The notes: generated by a model not told the origin, from the letters alone. Numbered from the stretch's first letter, positions 16,238 through 24,431 are shown. The stretch: DNA of 33,209 nucleotides from Paracoccaceae bacterium (GCA_009920775.1 RFZI01000009.1:1-33209); one strand, 5' to 3'. Program-made: numbers and translations.

Positions 16238-17586
16238 GTAACTGGATTGAACAGATCCCCGCCGCCGCGCGGACCTATATCGAAAACAACCGCCTCGACG
16301 AGGTCGAATGCGTGATCGCCGACCTGCCGGGTATCGCCCGCGGCAAGGCCGTTCCCGCCGCCAAATGGGAGCGCCAGACCTCGTTCCACCTGCCGAACTC
16401 GATCTTCTACCAGACGATCACCGGCGACTGGGGCGAGGCGGCCGAGGATGGCTTTACCGAGCCGGACATGATCCTCAAGCCCGACCTAAACACCACCACC
16501 GCGGCCCCTTGGGCGGCGGACGGCACCTTGCAGGTGATCCACGATGCCTTTGACCTCAAGGGCAAGCCCATTGGCTGCGCCCCCCGCAACGTCCTCAAGC
16601 GCGTCGTTGAGCTTTACAAGAAAGAGGGCTGGACGCCCGTGGTCGCCCCCGAGATGGAATTCTATCTTGTCGGCCGCAACGTCGATCCCGCCAAGCCCAT
16701 TGAACCGATGATGGGCCGCACCGGCCGCCCCGCCGCCGCCCGTCAGGCCTATTCCATGGCCGCGGTCGATGATTATGGCCCGGTGATCGACGATATCTAC
16801 GAATTCTCGGAAATTCAGGGCATCGAGATCGACGGCATCACGCAGGAAGGCGGCGCCGGCCAGCTCGAGATCAACCTGCGCCACGGTGATCCGGTCAAGC
16901 TCGCCGACGAGGTGTTCTACTTCAAACGCCTGATCCGCGAGGCGGCACTCAAGCACGATTGCTTTGCAACCTTCATGGCCAAGCCCATCGAGGGCGAGCC
17001 GGGTTCGGCCATGCACATCCACCATTCGGTGGTCGACGAGAAGGGCAAGAACATCTTCGCCGGCCCCCAAGGCGGCGAAACGGATGCCTTCTTCCACTTC
17101 ATCGGCGGCTTGCAGGAATATATGCCCGCCGTGATCGCGGTGATCGCGCCTTATGTGAACAGCTACCGCCGCTATGTCCGCAACCATGCCGCTCCGATCA
17201 ACCTTGAATGGGGCCGCGACAACCGCACCACCGGCATCCGCATCCCCGTCTCGCCGCCCGAAGCGCGGCGGGTCGAGAACCGCCTCGCGGGTATGGACGG
17301 CAATCCCTATCTGGTGATCGCCGCCTCGCTGGCTTGCGGATATCTCGGCATGAAGAACGAGATCTGGCCCGACAAGCGCTTCCAAGGCGATGCCTACGAG
17401 GCCGAGGATGCGATCCCGCAGGGCCTCAACGCAGCACTCGATCTGTTCGACGAGGCGAAAGAGGTCCACGAGGTTCTCGGGCCCGAGTTTGCCCGCGTCT
17501 ATTCGATCGTGAAGCGGACGGAATACGATGAATTCCTGCAGGTCATCAGCCCGTGGGAACGCGAGCACCTACTCTTGAACGTATGA
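16234..17586 (+). CDS. Glutamine synthetase-family gamma-glutamylamine synthetase (PuuA-like 2)
   Basis: A 450-residue paralogue of the gene at 14158, with the standard residues of the family: 'DLPGIARGKAVP' (30-41), 'EMEFYLV' (E140, E142), 'GAGQLEINL' (207-215), 'GSAMHIHHS' (257-265), 'NSYRR' (309-313) and 'NRTTGIRIP' (330-338). It is predicted to glutamylate a small amine such as putrescine, using ATP. The start is fixed by AGAGGA upstream and the ATGA overlap with the amidotransferase; a longer frame starting at 16015 runs inside that gene. Its own stop overlaps the oxidase start (ATGA, 17583-17586). The tight overlaps suggest that amidotransferase, synthetase 2 and oxidase are made together. 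Confidence 0.88.
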   Translation: MSNWIEQIPAAARTYIENNRLDEVECVIADLPGIARGKAVPAAKWERQTSFHLPNSIFYQTITGDWGEAAEDGFTEPDMILKPDLNTTTAAPWAADGTLQVIHDAFDLKGKPIGCAPRNVLKRVVELYKKEGWTPVVAPEMEFYLVGRNVDPAKPIEPMMGRTGRPAAARQAYSMAAVDDYGPVIDDIYEFSEIQGIEIDGITQEGGAGQLEINLRHGDPVKLADEVFYFKRLIREAALKHDCFATFMAKPIEGEPGSAMHIHHSVVDEKGKNIFAGPQGGETDAFFHFIGGLQEYMPAVIAVIAPYVNSYRRYVRNHAAPINLEWGRDNRTTGIRIPVSPPEARRVENRLAGMDGNPYLVIAASLACGYLGMKNEIWPDKRFQGDAYEAEDAIPQGLNAALDLFDEAKEVHEVLGPEFARVYSIVKRTEYDEFLQVISPWEREHLLLNV

Positions 17587-18890
17587 ACCCGCTCTACCTC
17601 AACGACAAGCCGGGGGAATTTCCCCCGAGCTGGTATGCAGCCTCCTGCCCGCCCCCGCCCGCAGCGCGCCCCGCGCTTGAGGGCGAGTTCACGGCGGATG
17701 TCTGCATCGTAGGCGGTGGCTATACCGGCCTGTCGGCGGCGCTCACCTTGCGCGAGCGCGGGCTCGATGTGGTGCTCCTCGAGGCGCATCGCATCGGCTG
17801 GGGCGCCTCGGGGCGCAACGGCGGGCAGGTCGGCTCGGGCTATAACAAGGGCCAGATCTGGCTGGAAAAGCGGGTGGGCTTGGATACCGCCCGCGCCCTG
17901 TGGGATCTGGCCGAAGAAGCCAAGGCGCTGACGGCCCAATATGCCGCCAAGTTCGCCCCCGATGCTCGTCTGACTCCGGGCGTGGCACATGGGGAATATT
18001 CGGCGGATGAGCTGGCGAGCGTCCGTGCGGAGGCCGAACACCTCTCGCGCGTCTACGGCTATGAAAAGATCACCGTCATGGAGCGGGAGGAGTATGCCGC
18101 CCTCGTCAAATCCCCCCTCTATCGCGGCGGGATGCTGGATCGTGGCGCGGGCCATATCCATCCCTTGCGCTATGTGCTGGGGATCGGTGCTGGTGCTGTA
18201 GCCGCTGGCGTGCGGATCTTCGAGAACTCCGAAGTCACAGGCCTGATCCACGGCGACACGGCGACCGTCGTCACCGCCAAGGGCCGCGTACGGGCCAAGC
18301 ACGTCCTTCTGGCGGGCAACGGCTATCTGCCGATTTTCGAGCCGCGCGTGTCGCGCCGGGTCATGCCGATCAACAGCTTCATCATCGCGACCGAACCCTT
18401 GGGCGAGCGCGTGCGCGATGTGCTGGCCGAGGATATCGCCGCCTGTGACTCGAGCCACGTGGTCAACTATTTCCGCATGAGCGAGGACGGGCGGATGCTA
18501 TTCGGCGGCCGCTCGGCCTATTCCATGAAGTTCCCCCGCGACATATCCAACACGATCCACCGACGGATGGGGCAGATGTTCCCGCAGATCGCCGATGCCC
18601 GCATCGACTATTCCTGGGGCGGAACGGTGGGTATTACCATGACCCGCCTACCGATCATCCGCCGGATTGCACCGAACGTTCTGACCTCTTCCGGATATGC
18701 AGGCCACGGCGTGGCGCTTGCCTCCATCGCCGGCAAGGTCGCGGGCGAGGCCATTGCGGGGCAAGCTTCGCGTTTTGACGCTTTGTCGGCCCTGCCCGTC
18801 CCGCGCCTGCCGTTGGGCACCTATTTCCAGACCCAGACGATGGCCTTAGCGATGGCGTGGTTCGCGTTGCGCGACAGGCTCGGAATCTAA
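17583..18890 (+). CDS. FAD-dependent oxidoreductase, gamma-glutamylputrescine oxidase-like (PuuB/OrdL)
   Basis: A 435-residue flavoprotein of the DAO family. The FAD-binding dinucleotide fold is at about residues 40-75: 'VCIVGGGYTGLSAALTLRERG', then 'VLLEAHRIGWGASGRNGGQV' (partly shown), the PuuB/OrdL pattern. The C-terminus has 'SSGYAGHGVALASIAGKVAGEAI' (partly shown), the second FAD contact. PuuB oxidises gamma-glutamylputrescine to the aldehyde, releasing ammonia and peroxide. The ATG shares ATGA with the synthetase stop; the longer frame to 17553 would lie inside that gene. It is the last gene of the overlapping trio; the matching aldehyde dehydrogenase (PuuC) is not in the window. The exact amine is uncertain. 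Confidence 0.88.
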   Translation: MNPLYLNDKPGEFPPSWYAASCPPPPAARPALEGEFTADVCIVGGGYTGLSAALTLRERGLDVVLLEAHRIGWGASGRNGGQVGSGYNKGQIWLEKRVGLDTARALWDLAEEAKALTAQYAAKFAPDARLTPGVAHGEYSADELASVRAEAEHLSRVYGYEKITVMEREEYAALVKSPLYRGGMLDRGAGHIHPLRYVLGIGAGAVAAGVRIFENSEVTGLIHGDTATVVTAKGRVRAKHVLLAGNGYLPIFEPRVSRRVMPINSFIIATEPLGERVRDVLAEDIAACDSSHVVNYFRMSEDGRMLFGGRSAYSMKFPRDISNTIHRRMGQMFPQIADARIDYSWGGTVGITMTRLPIIRRIAPNVLTSSGYAGHGVALASIAGKVAGEAIAGQASRFDALSALPVPRLPLGTYFQTQTMALAMAWFALRDRLGI

Positions 18891-18930
18891 GCCGCTTGCG
18901 CGGCGCGGCGGCTTGCAGCACGCTTTCCCC

Positions 18931-19335
18931 ATGACAGAACGCGGCGGACATTGCCTGTGCGGGGCCACCCGCTATGCCTTCGATCCCAAAGCCATGACAT
19001 GGCAGGCGATCTGCCATTGCCACGACTGCCAACGCGCGACGGGTGCGCCCTTCGTCGGCTGGCTTGGGGTCAGAAACGGTGGCTGGCGCTGGACGGCGCA
19101 ATCGCCCGGCGCCTTTGTCTCTTCGCCCGGCGTGACGCGCTATTTCTGCACGACCTGCGGTACCTCGCTGGCCTATTACGGCGAGCGCTGGCCGCACGAG
19201 ACCCATTTCCTCGCCGCGACGCTGGACGATCCGCAGGACTATGAGCCGACAGCGCACGTCTACACCGCCGACGCATTGCATTGGGGCGAAGGGCGCGACG
19301 ATCTGCCGAGATTCGAAACTTTGCCGAAAGGCTGA
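18931..19335 (+). CDS. GFA-family zinc-binding protein
   Basis: A 134-residue protein of the glutathione-dependent formaldehyde-activating (GFA/CENP-V) family. Zinc-binding cysteines are visible in 'GHCLCGATRYAF' (Cys 8 and 10), 'CHCHDCQRATGAPF' and 'FCTTCGTSLAYY'. Most members have no proven reaction; some help glutathione capture formaldehyde. I chose ATG 18931, since an upstream TTG in frame has no ribosome site. The gene starts 40 bases after the oxidase. It converges on phaR with 7 bases between the stops and no obvious terminator. Confidence 0.85.
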   Translation: MTERGGHCLCGATRYAFDPKAMTWQAICHCHDCQRATGAPFVGWLGVRNGGWRWTAQSPGAFVSSPGVTRYFCTTCGTSLAYYGERWPHETHFLAATLDDPQDYEPTAHVYTADALHWGEGRDDLPRFETLPKG

Positions 19336-19342
19336 GCGGCCT

Positions 19343-19888
19343 CTAGCGGCTCATACGCGAGAGCTTCTCCTGAAGGGCGGCAAGCTCTTTCTTGATGTCG
19401 TCAAGATCGTCGCTCTGCCCCGCCTCTTCCTTGGCCGGCGCCTTGGCGGCCATCATGCCGCCGGTCATGGCCTTGAAGAAGGCTTCCTGCTGCGCCTGCA
19501 TCGCCTCGAAGCCGGGCATCCGCGCCATTGGATTGGCCTTGGCCATGTTCTCCATCATCTTGGATTGCCCTTCACGGAGCATCTCGAAGGAAGCGGCCAG
19601 AAACTGTGGCACGACCGAACTGGCCTGGCTTGTGTAGCTGCGCACGAGATCGGTCAGCACATCGACCGGTAAGACGCTTTCGCCCTTGCTTTCATGTTCG
19701 GCAATGATCTGAAGGAGATACTGACGGGTCAGATCGTCGCCGGATTTGAGATCGACGATCTGCACCTCGCGGCCCTCGCGGATGAAGGCAGCGATATCCT
19801 CGAGCGTGACATAGTCGCTCGTCTCGGTGTTATAGAGCCTGCGGCTGGCGTAACGCTTGATGAGAAGCGGTTTATCGGTCTCGGCCAC
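19343..19888 (-). CDS. phaR: PHA synthesis repressor PhaR
   Basis: A 181-residue DNA- and PHA-binding regulator. Residues ~7-35 hold the PHB accumulation regulator N-terminal domain 'LIKRYASRRLYNTETSDYV' with 'TLEDIAAFI'; a second helical domain follows ('DLVRSYTSQASSVVPQFL'), then a Met/Ala-rich stretch and a C-terminal coiled coil 'DDIKKELAALQEKL'. PhaR represses phasin genes until polymer granules titrate it. I chose GTG 19888 because GGGGAGGG lies 6 bases upstream and it gives the family N-terminus; the longer frame adds an unrelated 18 residues. It is the last gene in the minus-strand order phaC-phaP-phaR. A terminator at 19985-20013 separates it from phaP. Confidence 0.95.
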   Translation of the reverse strand: MAETDKPLLIKRYASRRLYNTETSDYVTLEDIAAFIREGREVQIVDLKSGDDLTRQYLLQIIAEHESKGESVLPVDVLTDLVRSYTSQASSVVPQFLAASFEMLREGQSKMMENMAKANPMARMPGFEAMQAQQEAFFKAMTGGMMAAKAPAKEEAGQSDDLDDIKKELAALQEKLSRMSR

Positions 19889-19984
19889 GGTTCCCTCCCC
19901 GAACTGGTGCGGCATTGCAGCAAGCCTATGCCGCGTTTGCACGCCTGTGAAGAGGGTAATGCCGGCGCGGCAATGGACCGCAAA

Positions 19985-20013
19985 GAAAAGGCGGGCTGCC
20001 TAGCAACCCGCCT
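19985..20013 (-). terminator. Rho-independent terminator of phaP
   Basis: Read on minus, AGGCGGG (20013-20007) pairs with CCCGCCT (19995-19989), with TTGC/GCAG pairing further inside. It is followed by TTTT CTTT (19989-19982). It lies 40 bases after the phaP stop and supports abundant, separately ended phaP mRNA. Confidence 0.85.
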
Positions 20014-20053
20014 CAGACGACCGATCTCAGGGAGAAAAGATCGGGGTATTCGA

Positions 20054-20497
20054 TTAGTTGGCAGCGGCCTTCTTGGCAGCAGCCGAAACTTCCGCGGTCG
20101 CTTTGGTGGCGGCGGCGGTCATTTCTTCCGACATGTTCTTGCCGGCGTTGAGCAGGATCTCGAGGGTCTCGGTCTGGACCTTCTTGGCGATCTCGGCGAA
20201 GGCGGCCATGTTCTCGGCAGCAACTTCGGCCGAAGCCGAGGCGAAATCAGTCACCGACTTGGCATAGTCGGCCGGCTCGGCCTTGGCTTTCGAAACGGTC
20301 TGCAGCTTGCCGAGGGTGTCAGCGGTCCACTTGGCCGACAGGTCGGTCGACTTGCGGGCGGCGTCGATGGCGACGGCCGACATCTTTTCAGCGAGAGCCG
20401 ACTGGCTCTTGAACATGTTCTCGACAGCTTTGGTGTCGAAGGGCATCGCGCCGAGGAAATCTTTGTAGGCGGCGGTGAAGTCTTGGGTCTTGGCCAT
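20054..20497 (-). CDS. phaP: Phasin, PHA granule-associated protein
   Basis: A 147-residue amphipathic, Ala/Lys/Glu-rich helical protein that coats polyhydroxyalkanoate granules and limits their size. It starts 'MAKTQDFTAAYKDFLG' and carries the phasin core 'FKSQSALAEKMSAVAIDAA' and 'KSVTDFASASAEVAAENM', ending in an Ala/Lys-rich tail. I chose ATG 20497, with AAGG about 9 bases upstream; the 7-residue longer frame at 20518 has no ribosome site. Its promoter (20557-20585) contains a PhaR box in the spacer and another just upstream, so PhaR repression is expected. The upstream neighbour is phaC, whose 3' end lies beyond the promoter boxes. Confidence 0.95.
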   Translation of the reverse strand: MAKTQDFTAAYKDFLGAMPFDTKAVENMFKSQSALAEKMSAVAIDAARKSTDLSAKWTADTLGKLQTVSKAKAEPADYAKSVTDFASASAEVAAENMAAFAEIAKKVQTETLEILLNAGKNMSEEMTAAATKATAEVSAAAKKAAAN

Positions 20498-20556
20498 TGG
20501 AGCAACCTTTCGGGTCATATCGCGGGAGGGAGGGCCCGCTGGAAATTCATGACCCG

Positions 20557-20605
20557 AATATGGATGCTGCGCCGCAGCATTTCAAGTGTTTTTTCTGCAC
20601 TGCAG
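20557..20605 (-). promoter_or_regulatory. phaP promoter with two PhaR boxes
   Basis: On minus, TTGAAA (20585-20580), a 17-base spacer and CATATT (20562-20557) form a good promoter. The spacer contains CTGC-GGC-GCAG (20577-20567 on minus) within a longer palindrome 20564-20580. A second box CTGC-AGT-GCAG (20605-20595 on minus) lies just upstream of -35. Both fit exactly the CTGC-N3-GCAG sequence reported for PhaR of Rhodobacter sphaeroides. Repressor binding at the spacer box would block RNA polymerase. Confidence 0.8.
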
Positions 20606-20630
20606 CAAAATTCTTGCCGCAGCGCAGGAA

Positions 20631-22247
20631 TTATTCGGATTTCGCAGGAATCGCAGTCACATAGGTTCCCGGTGCTGGCGCCAAAGAGGGGTGTTTTGCG
20701 TCCCCTGGCTCCCGCGCAGGCACCATTTCCCCCGATTTTTTGTCGAGCCACTTCTCCCAGCGCGGCCACCAACTGCCATCATGCTTGTCCGCCGTGGCCT
20801 GCCAATCCTCGGACGAAAGATTGTACTCAGGGTTGGTCCAGTGGCCGTATTTGTTCTTCGACGGCGGGTTCACGATCCCTGCGATATGGCCCGACTCAGA
20901 GAGGATGAAGGTCTTGTCCTTCGATCCCATCTGCTGGAACCCAGCATAGGAGGCTTTCCAAGGAGCAATATGGTCGGTCTCGCAGGCGATGGCGCAGAGA
21001 GGCACGCTCACATCCTTGATCTGCACGGTCTCGCCGCAGATCTCGAAGCCGTCTTTGACAAAGTCGTTGGCCTGACACAGCCCGCGCAGATATTCGACCG
21101 ACATCTTGGCCGGCAGGTTTGTCCCGTCGCCGTTCCAATAGAGAAGGTCAAATGCGGGCGGCGTCTGGCCCATCATGTAGCTGCGGATCGCGGGCGCATA
21201 GATCAGGTCGTTCGAGCGCAGGAAGGAGAAGGTGCGCGACATGAAGTATTTGTCGAGCACGCCCTTTTCCTTGACCTCTTCCTCGATCCCGTCAACGAAA
21301 TCGTTGCTGAGGAAGACGCCCACCTCGCCCTGATCGGCGAAATCCGAAAGCGTGGTGAAGAAGGTGGCCGAGCGCACCGACTTGTCCTTGCGCTTTTTCA
21401 AAAGCGCCAAGGTGAGCGACAGGGTCGTGCCGGCGATGCAATAGCCAACAGCGTTGACCTCTTTGGTGCCGCAGATCGCCTTGGCCTCGCGGATCGCGGC
21501 GAGATATCCCTCCTCGACATAGTCCGACATCCCGACCTCGGCATAGCTCGGATCGGGATTGACCCAGCTCACGACGAAGAGCGTATAGCCCTGATCGACG
21601 ATCCATTTGATCAGCGAATTCTGCGCCTTCAGATCGAGGATGTAGAACTTGTTGATCCACGGCGGAAAGATCACCACGGGGATCTCGTGCACCTGCTTGG
21701 TGGTAGGCTTGTATTGGATCAGCTCGATCATCCGGTTGCGATAGACAACCTCGCCCGGCGTGGTCCCGAGGTTTTCGCCTACTTTGAAGGCGTCTTTGTC
21801 CGACAGAGAAACGACCAGATCCCCATCGCCTGCCTCAAGATCGCGCACCAGATTCTCGAGCCCGTCCACAAGGCTCTGGCCCTGCGTCTCGGCCGCGCGC
21901 TCGAGCGCTTCGGGGTTGGTGCCGAGGAAATTCGTCGGGCTGAACATATCGACGATCTGGCGTGTGAAGAAATCGAGCCGCTTGCGGTCGGCATCGTCGA
22001 GCCCGTCGACATCCGTCACCGCCTGATGCACCGCATCGGCGTTCATCAGGTATTGCTGCTTGAGAAAGTTGAAATAGGGGTTGCTGTCCCAGAGGGGATT
22101 GGCAAAGCGCTTGTCCTTGGGGCCGGTATCGTCGGGCGCCTCGAACTTGCCCTGCGCCAGCTTCTGCTGCGCCTCAAGGTAATGCTTAAGCGACTTGCCC
22201 CAATAGCCCACCTGATGCTCGAGAATCTTCGCCGGATTCTGCATCAT
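20631..22247 (-). CDS. phaC: Class I polyhydroxyalkanoate synthase, frame lacking its usual N-terminus
   Basis: A 538-residue frame that polymerises hydroxyacyl-CoA on granule surfaces. It has the lipase-like box 'GYCIAGT' with catalytic Cys 270, the acid in 'ETDHIAPW' and the His in 'SGHIAGIVNPP'. Class I synthases are usually about 590-600 residues and this frame lacks the first ~60. The missing start is visible upstream in another frame (22345-22244), separated by a frame break and a probable loss of some 20-30 codons. The first usable start here is ATG 22247 ('MMQNPAKILEH'), which overlaps the stop of the fragment as ATGA and has no clear ribosome site. The catalytic domain is intact, so re-initiation could give an active truncated enzyme. 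A sequencing error is the main alternative. Confidence 0.85.
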   Translation of the reverse strand: MMQNPAKILEHQVGYWGKSLKHYLEAQQKLAQGKFEAPDDTGPKDKRFANPLWDSNPYFNFLKQQYLMNADAVHQAVTDVDGLDDADRKRLDFFTRQIVDMFSPTNFLGTNPEALERAAETQGQSLVDGLENLVRDLEAGDGDLVVSLSDKDAFKVGENLGTTPGEVVYRNRMIELIQYKPTTKQVHEIPVVIFPPWINKFYILDLKAQNSLIKWIVDQGYTLFVVSWVNPDPSYAEVGMSDYVEEGYLAAIREAKAICGTKEVNAVGYCIAGTTLSLTLALLKKRKDKSVRSATFFTTLSDFADQGEVGVFLSNDFVDGIEEEVKEKGVLDKYFMSRTFSFLRSNDLIYAPAIRSYMMGQTPPAFDLLYWNGDGTNLPAKMSVEYLRGLCQANDFVKDGFEICGETVQIKDVSVPLCAIACETDHIAPWKASYAGFQQMGSKDKTFILSESGHIAGIVNPPSKNKYGHWTNPEYNLSSEDWQATADKHDGSWWPRWEKWLDKKSGEMVPAREPGDAKHPSLAPAPGTYVTAIPAKSE

Positions 22248-22345
22248 CTCGGCCAGATAACCCGCGGCCGCCTTGAGTTCAGCTCTTCGAGCCGCGCGAT
22301 GTTGGCCTCGAGCTTTCCAAGGTCGGCAGGGTTATCTTCATTCAT
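22244..22345 (-). pseudogene. phaC: Out-of-frame N-terminal fragment of phaC
   Basis: From ATG 22345 the minus strand reads 33 codons, beginning MNEDNPADLGKLEANIARL then EEL, then unrelated residues to TGA 22246-22244. The first 22 residues resemble the N-terminus of rhodobacterial PhaC ('…DLGRLNANIAQLEEL' type, from memory). The break is around 22279-22285 at GAGCTGAACTC, where the phaC frame resumes as 'ELKAAAGYLAEMM'. The near repeat GAGCT/GAACT at the join suggests deletion between short similar sequences. The TGA overlaps the ATG of the main phaC frame. Confidence 0.7.
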
Positions 22346-22387
22346 ATTCAAATCTCGAGTTGTAATATAATTTGCTTCGGCCTAGCT

Positions 22388-22399
22388 TTGCACTTGCAG
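22388..22399. promoter_or_regulatory. Candidate PhaR box between phaC and phaZ
   Basis: TTGC-ACTT-GCAG differs by one base from CTGC-N4-GCAG. On minus it overlaps the -35 position (TGCAAA) of a possible phaC promoter, whose -10 TATATT lies 17 bases downstream. It may let PhaR control phaC, phaZ or both. Confidence 0.4.
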
Positions 22400-22461
22400 C
22401 ATTTCCGGTGCCGCACCCGCAAAGTCAATGTGGCAAACGCGCCCCGCAAGGAGACCCGCCC

Positions 22462-23730
22462 TTGAAGTATATGTTGACCTACGACCTTATGGAAACCATG
22501 CGTAACACGAACCAGTGGCTTGGGGCCACGGCGCGTGCCTTCGCGGCCTACCCTGGTATGGCTTCCGCGGCCAATCCCTGGGTCGAATGGCTGGGCGCAT
22601 GGGGCGAAGTTACCGAACGCAGCTTCGAGCGTATGGTCACCAAGCCCGACTGGGGCATCGGAGCGGTCACGACCGAGGATGGCAAGGATCACACGGTTCG
22701 CATCGAAACAGCGGTTAGCAAGGCTTTCGGGGATCTCATCCATTTCCGCGTTCCTGGCCGCAAGCCGCGAAAGCGGCGGGTGATGCTTGTGGCGCCCATG
22801 TCGGGCCATTATGCCACCCTCCTGCGCAAGACCGTCATCAGCCTTTTGCCCGATTGCGATGTCTATGTCACCGACTGGCACAATGCGCGCGACATTCCGG
22901 TGAGCGCCGGCAAGTTCGATGTTGAGGACTATACCCTCTATCTCGTCGAGTTCATGCGCCACCTCGGCCCCGACACCCACGTAATCGCCATTTGCCAGCC
23001 CGCGCCGCTGACACTTGCCGCGACCGCCTATCTCGCCGAGGAAGATCCCGCTGCGCAGCCTCGCTCGCTCACCCTCATCGGCGGGCCAATCGACCCCGAG
23101 GCCAATCACACCGAGGTCACCGATTTTGGCCGCACGGTCACGATGGGCCAGCTTGAACAGACCATGATCCAGCGGGTCGGTTTCAAATACGACGGCGTGG
23201 GCCGTCAGGTCTATCCGGGCCTCCTGCAGCTTGCCTCTTTCATGTCGATGAACGCCGCGACCCACACCCGCGCCTTCTCGGACCAGATCTTCCGCGTCGC
23301 CAAGGGCGAGGCTTCGGACCACGACAAACACAACACCTTCTACGACGAATACCTCGCCGTGATGGACATGACGGCCGAGTTCTATCTCTCGACCGTCGAG
23401 CGCGTCTTCAAGAACCGCGAGATCGCCCGCAATGTCTTTACCGTGGGCGGCCGCCACGTCGATTTCTCGAAGATCACCACGGTGGCGGTAAAGACCGTCG
23501 AAGGGGAAGATGACGATATCTCGGCCCCCGGCCAGTGCAAGGCGGCGCTCGATCTTCTGACCGGCCTGCCCGAGACCAAGAAGGCATGGCACCTCGAGCC
23601 GGGAGCGGGCCATTACGGCATTTTCGCGGGCCGCAGCTGGCGCAACAACATCCGCCCGCTGGTTCTCGATTTCATTGATGCCAATTCGGGCGAGACCAAG
23701 CCGCAGAAGCCCAAGATCGTCGCCGCCTAA
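22462..23730 (+). CDS. phaZ: Intracellular polyhydroxyalkanoate depolymerase
   Basis: A 422-residue enzyme that breaks down stored PHA granules. Like other intracellular depolymerases (PhaZ of Cupriavidus and Paracoccus), it uses a cysteine nucleophile, seen in 'IAICQPAPLTL' (Cys 178), with a C-terminal His in 'EPGAGHYGIFAG'. Other conserved parts are 'NQWLGATARAF', 'VAPMSGHYATLLR' and 'DWHNARDIPV'. I chose TTG 22462, because AAGGAG lies 8 bases upstream and it yields the family start M-K-Y-M; ATG 22471 is too far from that site. It is divergent from phaC and overlaps the convergent hydrolase by 4 bases. The longer frame from 22372 is unsupported. Confidence 0.93.
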   Translation: MKYMLTYDLMETMRNTNQWLGATARAFAAYPGMASAANPWVEWLGAWGEVTERSFERMVTKPDWGIGAVTTEDGKDHTVRIETAVSKAFGDLIHFRVPGRKPRKRRVMLVAPMSGHYATLLRKTVISLLPDCDVYVTDWHNARDIPVSAGKFDVEDYTLYLVEFMRHLGPDTHVIAICQPAPLTLAATAYLAEEDPAAQPRSLTLIGGPIDPEANHTEVTDFGRTVTMGQLEQTMIQRVGFKYDGVGRQVYPGLLQLASFMSMNAATHTRAFSDQIFRVAKGEASDHDKHNTFYDEYLAVMDMTAEFYLSTVERVFKNREIARNVFTVGGRHVDFSKITTVAVKTVEGEDDDISAPGQCKAALDLLTGLPETKKAWHLEPGAGHYGIFAGRSWRNNIRPLVLDFIDANSGETKPQKPKIVAA

Positions 23731-24431
23731 AGCGGCGGCAGGTTCAACCAGCTTCTAAGAGCCGTGGTCACAACCTCGGGCTGCTCGAGCGTTGGAATCA
23801 TCCCGGCACCGTCGATAAGTGCCAGATGCCCTTTCGGCATCAGCTCGGCCAGAAATTCGTGCCGCCGGACAGGTATCGTCGGGTCCGAGGTGCCGCAGAC
23901 GATCAGCGCTGGCACCATGGATTTGCGCAGCATCGCCTGCTGATCCTTGCGCTTTTGCATGAGTCGGGCCTGCCGCAAATAGGCCTCGGCGCCAAGGGTC
24001 CGTCCCATCTCTGTCATCCGCACCACAAGATCGGTCCGGCGGGGCGAGGGATGGAAGAAGGCCGGGGCAAACTCTTCTCTGACGATCTCTCCAAAACGGC
24101 CGGTCTTGGCCGCCACCATCTTGGGTTCGCGCGCGGCGGCCTCGTTCGGGGTATCGGCCTGAGCCGAAGTATTGATCAAGGCGATCTTGCCTATGCGGCT
24201 TGGAGCAAGGCGCAGCATCTCGATGGCGATCACGCCTCCAAGGCCCATGCCACAAAGTGAAACCTTGCCCGGCAGCGCCTCGAGGATTTCGGTCGCCGCT
24301 TCTTCGGCCGTATCACGCCTGCCGGTCGGCAGGATCGTGATCGGCAGATGGCGGGAAAGAGCCGCGATCTGTGGCTCGAATACGCGCGCGTCAGAAAGAA
24401 GCCCCGGAAGGAAGACGAGAGGATCGCTCAT
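23727..24431 (-). CDS. Alpha/beta hydrolase-fold protein with degenerate active site
   Basis: A 234-residue protein with the alpha/beta hydrolase fold: 'PLVFLPGLLSDARVFEPQ', the nucleophile-elbow strand 'VSLCGMGLGGVIAIEML', the acid strand 'LIVCGTSDPTIPV' and 'LIDGAGMIPTLEQPE'. The elbow reads G61-M62-G63-L64-G65, so the expected Ser of GxSxG is Gly. The expected His in the GAGH-type motif is Met 211. Only the acid (Asp 183) remains. It should therefore be catalytically inactive as a serine hydrolase, or use another chemistry. It is convergent with phaZ (4-base overlap). Role unknown; binding or regulation are possible. Confidence 0.85.
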   Translation of the reverse strand: MSDPLVFLPGLLSDARVFEPQIAALSRHLPITILPTGRRDTAEEAATEILEALPGKVSLCGMGLGGVIAIEMLRLAPSRIGKIALINTSAQADTPNEAAAREPKMVAAKTGRFGEIVREEFAPAFFHPSPRRTDLVVRMTEMGRTLGAEAYLRQARLMQKRKDQQAMLRKSMVPALIVCGTSDPTIPVRRHEFLAELMPKGHLALIDGAGMIPTLEQPEVVTTALRSWLNLPPL

